From Acidimicrobiaceae bacterium (lineage in GTDB: Bacteria > Actinomycetota > Acidimicrobiia > Acidimicrobiales > Bog-793), in contig JAODBN010000417.1 in NCBI GenBank assembly GCA_025463965.1, positions 1-6,574 on the forward strand: 6,574 nt of DNA, given 5' to 3'. Shown piece after piece: positions 1-5,421 of this stretch. A program made the translations under genes and the position numbers. Within the stretch, counting starts at the first letter, position 1. Every line of letters begins with the position of its first letter. The notes beneath the pieces are model-generated. The model worked only from the letters and a program-made list of their open reading frames with translations. It made no database searches and was not told the DNA's origin.

Positions 1-145
1 TATTCTGAAGTGCGGGGTCCGTCGCTTGCCGCCACTGAGCGCGCGTGCGGCCAACCCTCCAACGCGGTCCATGTCTCCACCTCAGGCCGGATCGCATCGT
101 GTCTTTAATGAGAGACGCAACCGTAACTAGATCGAATCCCCGTCC

Positions 146-169
146 CTAGCTGATCTACATGTCGGCTAG
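146..169. repeat. 8-bp inverted repeat in protease upstream region
   Basis: The arms CTAGCTGA (146-153) and TCGGCTAG (162-169) pair over 8 positions, one of them a G-U wobble, around an 8-base loop. It lies about 60 bases before the protease start, where an operator or a 5' leader hairpin could sit. No regulator family is suggested by the half-site alone. Confidence 0.4.
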
Positions 170-189
170 TCACGATGGTTTGCGCATTT

Positions 190-212
190 CGGGGAGCGCC
201 GAAACGTCCCCG
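190..212 (+). repeat. 6-bp hairpin just upstream of protease RBS
   Basis: The arms CGGGGA (190-195) and TCCCCG (207-212) are perfectly complementary around an 11-base loop. The right arm ends two bases before the Shine-Dalgarno sequence GAAGGAG (215-221). In mRNA this would place a stable GC stem directly against the ribosome binding site of the TTG-initiated protease gene, which could tune initiation. Function is inferred. Confidence 0.4.
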
Positions 213-214
213 CA

Positions 215-221
215 GAAGGAG
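215..221 (+). promoter_or_regulatory. Ribosome binding site fixing a TTG start
   Basis: GAAGGAG lies 5 bases before TTG at 227. It decides the start of the protease gene, because no ATG or GTG in that frame would keep the signal peptide. Confidence 0.75.
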
Positions 222-226
222 ATCGC

Positions 227-1045
227 TTGGTCCGGAGAAAGGCCAAAGCGCGAGCCGATCGTCAGCCGCGAGCACGGGCGCGTCCTCGCGCCCGTAGTTG
301 GCTCGCGTTGCCGGCAATTCTCGCCACCGCGCTGCTGCCCACATTTGCACAAGGCTCGTCGGTGGCGTCCCTTGCGCCTAACGCAGTCAGCTTCGCAGGC
401 CTCCCCGCGGTCGGTGCCCTCTTCACGCTCGCTTCAAACGGTCGTCTCGGCCAGCATTTTTGTAGCGCGAGCGTCGTCGGCAGCACCAAGGGCGATCTCG
501 TTGTGACCGCTGCCCACTGCGTGACCGGACGAGCTGCCGGGCGGGTCGCCTTCGTGCCTGCGTACCGAGACGGGAGCGAGCCGTTCGGGCAGTTCCCGGT
601 GACCAACATCGTGATCGACGCCGCATGGTCCAAGACAGCAGATCCCGATGACGACGTCGCCTTTCTGGTGGTGGGGAGCGCGTCCACCGGAGCAAGCCTG
701 CAGAGCCTGACCGGCGCCGAGCGACTGGGCTTCGCCCCCGCCTCGGGACGCCAGGTCCGAGCGGTCGCCTACCCGGACTCTGGCAGCTCCCCGATCAGTT
801 GCGAGAACGATCTCCGTTTCTTCAGCGCGACCCAGTCCGAGTTCGACTGCGGCGGCTACACGGTGGGGACCAGCGGCGGCCCGCTCCTGCTCGCGGGCAG
901 CCACAGCCCAGGGGTTGTGGTGGGCGTGATCGGCGGGTTCGAGCAGGGCGGCAACACGCCGCAAGTCTCGTACGCCGCGCGCTTTGCCCAGAACGTCAAG
1001 GCGCTCTACTGGTTGGCGCTCAGCCGTGCCGGTGCCCAGAGCTAG
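227..1045 (+). CDS. Secreted trypsin-like serine protease (S1 fold)
   Basis: A 272-residue protein that should be exported and cleave peptide bonds through a His-Asp-Ser triad. The N-terminus has an unusually long basic n-region (residues 1-24, Arg/Lys/Ala-rich). A hydrophobic stretch (about 25-40) follows, ending in AQG, consistent with a Sec signal peptide; no twin-arginine motif is seen. The catalytic domain shows TAAHC (His97), DDDVAFLVV (Asp143) and GTSGGPLL (Ser216). Cys79 and Cys98 are placed like the conserved pair around the histidine, and Cys192 and Cys208 may form a second disulfide. The domain is short and there is no obvious C-terminal anchor, so a free extracellular enzyme is likely. 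The TTG start is supported by GAAGGAG at 5-base spacing. Substrate is unknown. It lies upstream of the TIGR03086-like gene on the same strand but may be a separate unit. Confidence 0.88.
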   Translation: MVRRKAKARADRQPRARARPRARSWLALPAILATALLPTFAQGSSVASLAPNAVSFAGLPAVGALFTLASNGRLGQHFCSASVVGSTKGDLVVTAAHCVTGRAAGRVAFVPAYRDGSEPFGQFPVTNIVIDAAWSKTADPDDDVAFLVVGSASTGASLQSLTGAERLGFAPASGRQVRAVAYPDSGSSPISCENDLRFFSATQSEFDCGGYTVGTSGGPLLLAGSHSPGVVVGVIGGFEQGGNTPQVSYAARFAQNVKALYWLALSRAGAQS

Positions 1046-1108
1046 TGCCGTCCGGGGATTCCCATGGCGCGGTCGCTCGATGAGTTCTCGAGCCGGGTTC
1101 CGTCAACC

Positions 1109-1123
1109 TTCGCAAAGCGCGAA
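1109..1123. promoter_or_regulatory. Small dyad upstream of TIGR03086-like gene
   Basis: TTCGC (1109-1113) and GCGAA (1119-1123) form a 15-base dyad with a 5-base centre, 18 bases before the preferred ATG at 1142. If translation starts at 1142, this is the upstream region of a three-gene run and the dyad could be an operator. If translation starts at 1064, it is coding. A second 6-bp repeat, GCTCGA (1075-1080) with TCGAGC (1088-1093), lies just upstream. Confidence 0.25.
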
Positions 1124-1141
1124 CGAATAAGCGAGGACGAG

Positions 1142-1732
1142 ATGTTCGACTTGGAACCAGCGACCCGCACGCTGAGCGATCTGGTCGCCGGCGTGCGCGA
1201 CGACCAATTGAGCGGGCAGACCCCTTGCTCGGACACGACGATCGGCGATCTGATCGATCACATCGACAGCTTCGCCCTCGCCTTCGCGGGAGCGGCCGCA
1301 AAGAGCCTGCCACCCGGCTCGCAGGGACCCTCAGCCGACATGGCGCGCCTCGGGACCGAGTGGCGCGCCCGTGTCCCTCGCCACCTCGAAGCGCTGGCGC
1401 TCGCCTGGCGCGAGCAGAGCGCGTGGTCCGGCCGGACGGCGGTCGGTGGCGTCGAACTGCCGGGCGACGTGGCCGGGCTGTTCGCCCTGAACGAGGTGAT
1501 CGTTCACGGCTGGGACCTGGCCGTAGCGAGCGGCCAGCGCGCGACCTACGAGCCGCAGCTGGTCGAGGCGGTGCTCGCCCTTGTGGAGTCGACGGTGGCG
1601 GGACAGCCCGAAGGTCGCCAAGGGCTGTTCGGGCCCGCCGTCGCCGTGAGCGAGGGCGCCCCGTCCTTCGACCGGCTCCTCGGTCTGACCGGGCGGGACC
1701 CGGCGTGGAACAGCGCGACCTGCGATGGCTGA
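1142..1732 (+). CDS. TIGR03086-like metal-binding protein (DinB/mycothiol-dependent fold)
   Basis: A 196-residue cytosolic protein resembling the TIGR03086 family, related to mycothiol-dependent maleylpyruvate isomerase and other DinB-like helical-bundle proteins; the exact reaction is unknown. The opening residues (FDLEPATRTLSDLVAGV, then DDQL and TPCSDTTIGDLIDHI) follow the family N-terminus. His40 in LIDHI with Glu118 and His122 in NEVIVHGWDL gives the His + ExxxH triad that binds the divalent metal in the MDMPI fold. Residues from about 165 form a short C-terminal tail (DRLLGLTGRDPAW) typical of the family. An in-frame ATG at 1064 would add 26 residues without similarity. ATG 1142 fits the family start and has GAGGA (1133-1137) before it, so I prefer it. 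The stop overlaps the next gene's ATG by 8 bases, suggesting coupled translation with the DUF1905 and PPOX genes. Confidence 0.85.
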   Translation: MFDLEPATRTLSDLVAGVRDDQLSGQTPCSDTTIGDLIDHIDSFALAFAGAAAKSLPPGSQGPSADMARLGTEWRARVPRHLEALALAWREQSAWSGRTAVGGVELPGDVAGLFALNEVIVHGWDLAVASGQRATYEPQLVEAVLALVESTVAGQPEGRQGLFGPAVAVSEGAPSFDRLLGLTGRDPAWNSATCDG

Positions 1733-2025
1733 GGGATCGGGATTGGACGAGCAGTTCACCGCCCGCCTGGAGAAGAGCCCCGCCAAGGGGAGGCTGGACC
1801 TACGTCGTCATGCCGGGCTCGGCCGAGCGCTTCGGGACCCGGGGCCTGGTGAGGGTACGAGGCCTGATCGACGGACTCCCGTTCGACAGCGCCTTCATGG
1901 CGCTCGGGGACGGCACGCACAAGCTGCCCGTGCGGGCCGAGGTGCGCCGGGCAATTGGAAAGGAGGCCGGCGACACCGTGACGGTCCGACTGGACGAGCG
2001 GCTGTCACCGCGCCCCCGCAGCTGA
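1725..2025 (+). pseudogene. DUF1905 protein gene with a +1 frameshift
   Basis: The DUF1905 family consists of small beta-rich proteins of unknown role, sometimes fused to YdeI-like domains. Frame 1725 opens with DEQFTARLEKSPAKG, the usual DUF1905 beginning, then loses similarity. From 1789 the next frame gives GGWTYVVMPGSAERFGTRG, RVRGLIDGLPFDSAFMALGD and GTHKLPVRAEVRRAIGKEAG, the rest of the family, ending at TGA 2023-2025. Removing one G from the GGGG run at 1787-1790 restores a continuous 99-residue protein (Lys21-Gly-Gly-Trp). As written, the 1725 frame yields an unrelated 106-residue product ending at 2045. A shortened product from ATG 1810 is possible but would miss the conserved N-terminal strand. 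The start could also be TTG 1743, nearer to GAGGGA. Sequencing or assembly error, true inactivation, and programmed shifting are all open; the first is the simplest. It overlaps the upstream gene by 8 bases. Confidence 0.85.
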
Positions 2026-2032
2026 GTTCGCC

Positions 2033-2040
2033 AAGGAGGA
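2033..2040 (+). promoter_or_regulatory. Strong ribosome binding site deciding the PPOX start
   Basis: AAGGAGGA ends 7 bases before ATG 2048 but only 1 base before the in-frame GTG at 2042. The spacing selects ATG 2048 as the start. Confidence 0.8.
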
Positions 2041-2047
2041 CGTGAGC

Positions 2048-2587
2048 ATGGAACCGACCCAGGTCCGCAATCTGGACGGCTACGGGGGAGACGCGATCCC
2101 CTGGGCGAAGGTGCAGGACGTCCTCGATCGCGGCGCGGCCGAGATCACCCAAGCGCCGGGAACTGGCGGGCCCGATCGCCACACGTGCTGGCTCGCCACC
2201 GCCCGGCCCGACGGGACCCCGCACGTGCGCCCCGTGGGAGTGGTGTGGGTCGACGGTGTGGCGCACTTCACCGCCGGACCCGACACCCAAAAGGCGAGAA
2301 ACCTCGAGCGCGATCCGCGCTGTTCACTGACGCTCGCCACCCGTCCCTTCGACCTGACGATCGACGGCCGAGCGGCCCGTGTCATTGACGACGCCGATCT
2401 CGAGCGTGCCGCGCAAGCCTTCAGCGAGGCGGGCTGGACGCCAACGGTCAGGGACGGCGCGTTCTATGCGGAGTTCAGTGCGCCGAGCGCCGGGCCGCCT
2501 CCCTGGGCCGTGTACCGGGTCACGCCCGAGGTGGTGTACGCCTTCGGCACCGCCGAGCCCTACGGCGCCACCCGCTTTCGGTTCTAG
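2048..2587 (+). CDS. PPOX-family split-barrel flavin/F420 oxidoreductase
   Basis: A 179-residue cytosolic protein of the pyridoxamine 5'-phosphate oxidase-like (FDOR) superfamily; these bind FMN, F420 or haem in a dimeric split beta-barrel and act in redox chemistry. Visible family features are CWLATARPDGTPHVRPVGVV (residues 47-66, cofactor-binding strand pair), WVDGVAHFTAGPDTQKARNL (67-86, with Lys82-Ala-Arg-Asn contacting cofactor phosphate in relatives), DPRCSLTL (89-96), and the C-terminal GTAEPYGATRFRF (167-179), where relatives commonly end in ATR-aromatic-RF. The substrate and the choice between FMN and F420 cannot be read from sequence. ATG 2048 is chosen over GTG 2042 by the Shine-Dalgarno spacing. 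It follows the DUF1905 frame by 22 bases, so it is probably the last gene of the 1142-2587 run. True pyridoxamine phosphate oxidase is unlikely because the length and C-terminus differ. Confidence 0.87.
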   Translation: MEPTQVRNLDGYGGDAIPWAKVQDVLDRGAAEITQAPGTGGPDRHTCWLATARPDGTPHVRPVGVVWVDGVAHFTAGPDTQKARNLERDPRCSLTLATRPFDLTIDGRAARVIDDADLERAAQAFSEAGWTPTVRDGAFYAEFSAPSAGPPPWAVYRVTPEVVYAFGTAEPYGATRFRF

Positions 2588-2592
2588 CTCGC

Positions 2593-2620
2593 GGTCCCAC
2601 CGGAAACACCGGGACGGACC
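2593..2620. terminator. Possible bidirectional hairpin between convergent genes
   Basis: GGTCC (2593-2597) pairs with GGACC (2616-2620). An alternative inner stem is GTCCC (2594-2598) with GGGAC (2611-2615), the interior also holding CGG/CCG around AAACA. It sits in the 46-base gap between the PPOX stop and the stop of the minus-strand VOC gene, where a shared terminator is expected. There is no T-tract on either side, so an intrinsic terminator is not certain. Confidence 0.35.
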
Positions 2621-2633
2621 CAGACGAGAGCGC

Positions 2634-3116
<483 letters not shown>

Positions 3117-3128
3117 GACAAGGCCTCA

Positions 3129-3138
3129 CTCTCGAGAG
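3129..3138. repeat. Perfect 10-bp palindrome in divergent region
   Basis: CTCTCGAGAG is a perfect palindrome about 13 bases upstream of the VOC GTG start, abutting that gene's ribosome binding site, with a second palindrome AGGCCT at 3121-3126. It could be part of an operator, though 10-bp palindromes also arise by chance in GC-rich DNA. Confidence 0.3.
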
Positions 3139-3172
3139 CGGTCAAGCAATCGACGGACGAGCGTGCGCGAAA

Positions 3173-3199
3173 TCATCGGGCGCCCACCGCCCCCGATGA
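3173..3199. promoter_or_regulatory. Perfect 8-bp inverted repeat between VOC and sigma genes
   Basis: TCATCGGG (3173-3180) and CCCGATGA (3192-3199) are exact reverse complements around an 11-base centre, inside the divergent region of the VOC (-) and sigma (+) genes. It could be a regulator binding site shared by both promoters or a hairpin in the sigma mRNA leader. An in-frame ATG (3196) for the sigma gene lies inside the right arm. The strength of the repeat is directly seen; the role is inferred. Confidence 0.5.
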
Positions 3200-3228
3200 C
3201 CTCCGGGCGTCGGTTCCGTCTTCATCGT

Positions 3229-4245
3229 GTGACGACCCTAGAGGCGAACACCGGATTGATATCGTCACTGCCCGTGACCCTCGCCGCGCCTCCGGAGGTC
3301 TCCGACCTGGAGCGATTCCGCGGCGAGCTCACCGGCTACTGCTACCGGATGCTCGGCTCGGGCTTCGAGGCCGAAGACGCCGTGCAGGAGACCATGATCA
3401 AGGCGCTGCGCGCGGCGTCGAGCTTCGAAGGGCGCTCCAGCCTCCGGTCCTGGCTGTACCGCATTGCCACCAACGTCTGCATCGACATGAGCCGCCAGGT
3501 GCAGCGCCGGGCGCGGCCGGTCGAGATGGGACCGTCCTCGGCCCCCGACGAAGCCCTCCTCGGGCCGCTCCATCCAGAGGCGACCTGGGTCACCCCGCTG
3601 CCGGACAACCATCTCGCCGGAGACCCGGCCGAGATCGTTCAGCAGCGAGAGTCGATCCGTCTTGCCTTCGTCACCGCCCTCCAGCACCTCCCCGCCCGCC
3701 AGCGCGCGGCGCTCGTGCTCTGCGAGGTCTTGCGCTGGCCGGTGGCTGAGGCGGCAGAGCTGCTCGACACCACCGTGGCCTCCGTCAACAGCGCGCTGCA
3801 GCGTGCCCGGGCGACGCTTGCCGCCCTGCCCGACGGTGGGCGTCACCGGCCCCTCGACCCCGACGACGCCGAGCTGTTGAAGCGCTACGTCGACGCCTTC
3901 GAGCGCTACGACGTGGACGCCCTCGTGACGCTCCTGCACGAGGACGCGATCCAGTCGATGCCGCCGTTCGCCATGTGGCTGCAAGGAGCGGCCGACATCG
4001 CGGCCTTCATGCTTCTGCCGGGTCCGAGCGCGTGCCGGGGATCGAAGCTCGTCGCAACGAGGGCGAACGGCTGCCCGGCGTTCGCGCAGTACAAGCCGGA
4101 CCCGTCGGGAGGATGGCAGCCATGGGCCATCCAGGTCCTCGAGATCTCAGGAGGCCGGATCGCCGAGCTGGCCTTGTTCCTCCAGCCGCTCGAGCCCGAG
4201 CGGCTGTTCGCTTCCTTCGGGCTTCCCCTGCACCCGGAAGGCTAG
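3229..4245 (+). CDS. ECF sigma factor with C-terminal SnoaL-like domain (SigG/TIGR02960-like)
   Basis: An alternative RNA polymerase sigma factor of about 338 residues. Region 2 (about 28-98) has YCYRMLGSGFEAEDAVQETM, the core-binding and -10-reading helices. Region 4 (about 145-200) has LQHLPARQRAALVLCEVLRW and the helix-turn-helix VAEAAELLDTTVASVNSALQ. Between them lies the PLPD segment (123-126) typical of SigG/TIGR02960-type proteins. From about 215 a SnoaL/NTF2-like domain follows: LLKRYVDAFERYDVDALVTL, SMPPFAMWLQG (243-253), LVATRANGCPAFAQY (274-288), and a C-terminus ending LFASFGLP. In related ECF groups this extension modulates sigma activity in place of a separate anti-sigma factor, and none is seen nearby. 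The start is uncertain: GTG 3229 is used here, but GTG 3082, ATG 3196, TTG 3256 and GTG 3274 are in frame and none has a clear ribosome binding site. It diverges from the PhnB-like gene and its 3' end overlaps an antisense gene. Confidence 0.88.
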   Translation: MTTLEANTGLISSLPVTLAAPPEVSDLERFRGELTGYCYRMLGSGFEAEDAVQETMIKALRAASSFEGRSSLRSWLYRIATNVCIDMSRQVQRRARPVEMGPSSAPDEALLGPLHPEATWVTPLPDNHLAGDPAEIVQQRESIRLAFVTALQHLPARQRAALVLCEVLRWPVAEAAELLDTTVASVNSALQRARATLAALPDGGRHRPLDPDDAELLKRYVDAFERYDVDALVTLLHEDAIQSMPPFAMWLQGAADIAAFMLLPGPSACRGSKLVATRANGCPAFAQYKPDPSGGWQPWAIQVLEISGGRIAELALFLQPLEPERLFASFGLPLHPEG

Positions 4246-4473
4246 CCCGGCGAGCTCTAGGAGCTCGGCCATCTCCGGCGCCAGGCGCTCCACCACGAGG
4301 TGACAGCTGCGACGGTGCGCCTCGAGCATCGAGTGGGCGAGCTCGTCGACGGCGCGGAGGTCCGGCGGCCCGTCCCCCTCGACGACGACCGGCCGACCGA
4401 CCGGCGCCCCGTCGCTCCTCTCCGCCGTCACCCGATACCACCATGTCATCACCGTGTTGACGGGTTGGACCAC
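4147..4473 (-). CDS. Small STAS-like protein overlapping the sigma gene
   Basis: A 108-residue protein. Residues about 10-77 look like a compact STAS/anti-sigma-antagonist-type fold: a strand (WWYRVTAE), a second strand (RPVVVEG), then PPDLRAVDELAHSMLEAHRR, a strand (CHLVVER) and a helix (APEMAELLELAGL). I recognise the general pattern but cannot name a tested function; a phosphorylatable Ser/Thr at the usual STAS site is not evident. GTG 4473 (complement of 4471-4473) has GAGGAG only 2 bases upstream; ATG 4449, giving MTWWYRV, is an alternative start without a good ribosome binding site. Residues 78-108 lie wholly antisense to the last codons of the sigma gene, codon against codon, and are not part of the fold. 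The convergent pairing with an ECF sigma factor hints at a regulatory link, but this is inference. A chance antisense ORF is the alternative for the tail, less so for the core. Confidence 0.55.
   Translation of the reverse strand: MVQPVNTVMTWWYRVTAERSDGAPVGRPVVVEGDGPPDLRAVDELAHSMLEAHRRSCHLVVERLAPEMAELLELAGLAFRVQGKPEGSEQPLGLERLEEQGQLGDPAS
4251..4267. terminator. Tight hairpin just after the sigma stop codon
   Basis: CGAGCTC (4251-4257) and GAGCTCG (4261-4267) pair perfectly over 7 bp around the loop TAG, beginning 6 bases after the sigma TAG stop. It may end the sigma transcript; there is no T-tract. On the minus strand the same bases encode Glu-Leu-Leu-Glu-Leu of the STAS-like protein, so chance from codon choice is possible. 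Confidence 0.35.
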
Positions 4474-4538
4474 GTCTCCTCATCGGCGGGCGCGAAAGAC
4501 AAGGACAGCGCGATGAGACGACGCCGGTCGCTCCGTCC

Positions 4539-4553
4539 AACTAACGGACAGTT
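4539..4553. promoter_or_regulatory. Imperfect TetR-like dyad upstream of two-domain VOC gene
   Basis: AACTAACGGACAGTT is a 15-base imperfect dyad: AACT/AGTT outer arms, 5 of 7 positions matching around a central G, 24 bases before the VOC start. Its look resembles operators of TetR/AcrR-type repressors. An overlapping hairpin, TCCGT (4532-4536) with ACGGA (4544-4548), is also present. No TetR gene lies in this window. Confidence 0.3.
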
Positions 4554-4565
4554 CGCTATGAACAG

Positions 4566-4571
4566 AAGGAG
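4566..4571 (+). promoter_or_regulatory. Ribosome binding site of two-domain VOC gene
   Basis: AAGGAG with a 6-base spacer before ATG 4578 fixes the start of the two-domain VOC gene. Confidence 0.75.
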
Positions 4572-4577
4572 CCGTCA

Positions 4578-5357
4578 ATGACGACCCGAGATGCAACCGT
4601 GCCGGGAACGCCCTGTTGGGCCGACCTGTCGACCTCCGACGTCGAGGGCAGCCGGCGCTTCTACGCCGAACTATTCGGCTGGGAGCCCCTCGCCCCAAAC
4701 CCGGACTTCGGTGGCTACTTCAACTTCTCGCGCAATGGAGCGTGGGTCGCCGGCGGCATGGGCGACATGGGCGAGGACAAGGCCGACGACACTTGGAAGC
4801 CCTACCTCGCCACGAGCGACATCGAAAAGACGCTCGCAGCTGCACAGGGCGCGGGCGGCCATGTCCTAGTCCCGCCGGTGCCGGTCGCCGACCTCGGCGT
4901 GCTGGGCATGCTCCAAGACCCGAGCGGGGCGATCGCCGGGCTGTGGCAAGCGGGCAGCTGGCCCGGCTCGGAGGTAGTCGGAGAACCCGGCACGCCGAGC
5001 TGGTTCGAGCTGCACACCCCCGATCTTGGCGCCGCGGTCGCCTTTTACCGGGAGCTGTTCGGCTACGACGCCATTTCGGTCAGCGACACCGAGGAGTTCC
5101 GGTACTCCTCCCTTCGCCTCCCGGGCGACGACACCGACATCGCCGGGGTCTACGAGGACTCGAGCCTGGTCGGGGGGAACGAGGCCCCCCACTGGGAGAT
5201 CTACTGGGAGGTCGAGGACGTCGACGCCGGCGTGGCCACCGTCGAGTCCCTCGGCGGCCGAGTGCTCGAGGGCGCCAGTTCCACCCCCTACGGCCGCATC
5301 GCCTCCGTCACCGATCCTCACGGGGCGAGGTTCAAGCTCCGCTCCACCCCCGCCTGA
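4578..5357 (+). CDS. Two-domain VOC family protein (Cfp30B/Rv0577-like)
   Basis: A 259-residue protein made of two tandem VOC (glyoxalase/bleomycin-resistance fold) domains. Domain 1 spans about residues 11-125 and domain 2 about 139-256. The duplication is visible: GTPCWADLSTSDVEGSRRFY and ELFGW in the first half match GTPSWFELHTPDLGAAVAFY and ELFGY in the second, and DPSGAIAGLW (114-123) matches DPHGARFKL (246-254). Length and layout are those of the mycobacterial Cfp30B/Rv0577 group, reported as linked to methylglyoxal handling; whether this copy is catalytic cannot be told by sight. It is cytosolic with no signal peptide. ATG 4578 is supported by AAGGAG. It lies downstream of the STAS-like gene, divergently oriented, with a possible operator between them, and converges on the EamA transporter gene across a strong hairpin. 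Confidence 0.9.
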   Translation: MTTRDATVPGTPCWADLSTSDVEGSRRFYAELFGWEPLAPNPDFGGYFNFSRNGAWVAGGMGDMGEDKADDTWKPYLATSDIEKTLAAAQGAGGHVLVPPVPVADLGVLGMLQDPSGAIAGLWQAGSWPGSEVVGEPGTPSWFELHTPDLGAAVAFYRELFGYDAISVSDTEEFRYSSLRLPGDDTDIAGVYEDSSLVGGNEAPHWEIYWEVEDVDAGVATVESLGGRVLEGASSTPYGRIASVTDPHGARFKLRSTPA

Positions 5358-5383
5358 GCCACGGCAGAACACGTCCACCGACA

Positions 5384-5421
5384 GCCGTAGCGGGGCGCTC
5401 TCGAGGCGACCCCGCTACGGC
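5384..5421. terminator. 12-bp hairpin shared by convergent genes
   Basis: GCCGTAGCGGGG (5384-5395) and CCCCGCTACGGC (5410-5421) are perfect complements around a 14-base loop that can itself add CGC/GCG pairs. It lies in the 57-base gap between the two-domain VOC stop and the EamA stop; the right arm contains the EamA TAG stop (complement of 5415-5417). It is a likely bidirectional terminator or mRNA-end stabiliser. No T-tract follows on either strand, as is common in GC-rich actinobacteria. Confidence 0.65.

Larger units (their letters stand above)
1..226. other. Intergenic leader upstream of protease; no supported gene
   Basis: I see no convincing coding sequence here. The forward frames from the left edge close at about 111 (TAA) and 130 (TAG) without a recognisable peptide. 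What can be seen are two hairpin-forming repeats (146-169 and 190-212, listed separately) and an A/T-richer patch around 100-131 that could hold the promoter of the protease gene. No clear -35/-10 pair can be fixed by eye. Confidence 0.6.

Noticed and set aside
1..72. Possible minus-strand gene start at the left edge (ATG complement of 70-72 with GAGG upstream)
   Set aside because: Only 24 codons lie in the window, the peptide is not recognisable and third-position bias is weak.
159..506. Forward 115-residue open frame starting at ATG 159
   Set aside because: It overlaps the protease gene in another frame, is Arg/Ser/Pro-rich without a recognisable domain, and lacks a good ribosome binding site.
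1225..2025. Long forward open frame of 266 residues
   Set aside because: Its first two thirds is the shadow of the TIGR03086-like gene in a high-GC region; only the part after 1789 is real protein (DUF1905).
3201..3260. ECF-type promoter for autoregulation (GGAACC and CGTCACA on the minus strand)
   Set aside because: Elements resembling a -35 are present, but no matching -10 lies at a proper spacing, so it cannot be supported by eye.
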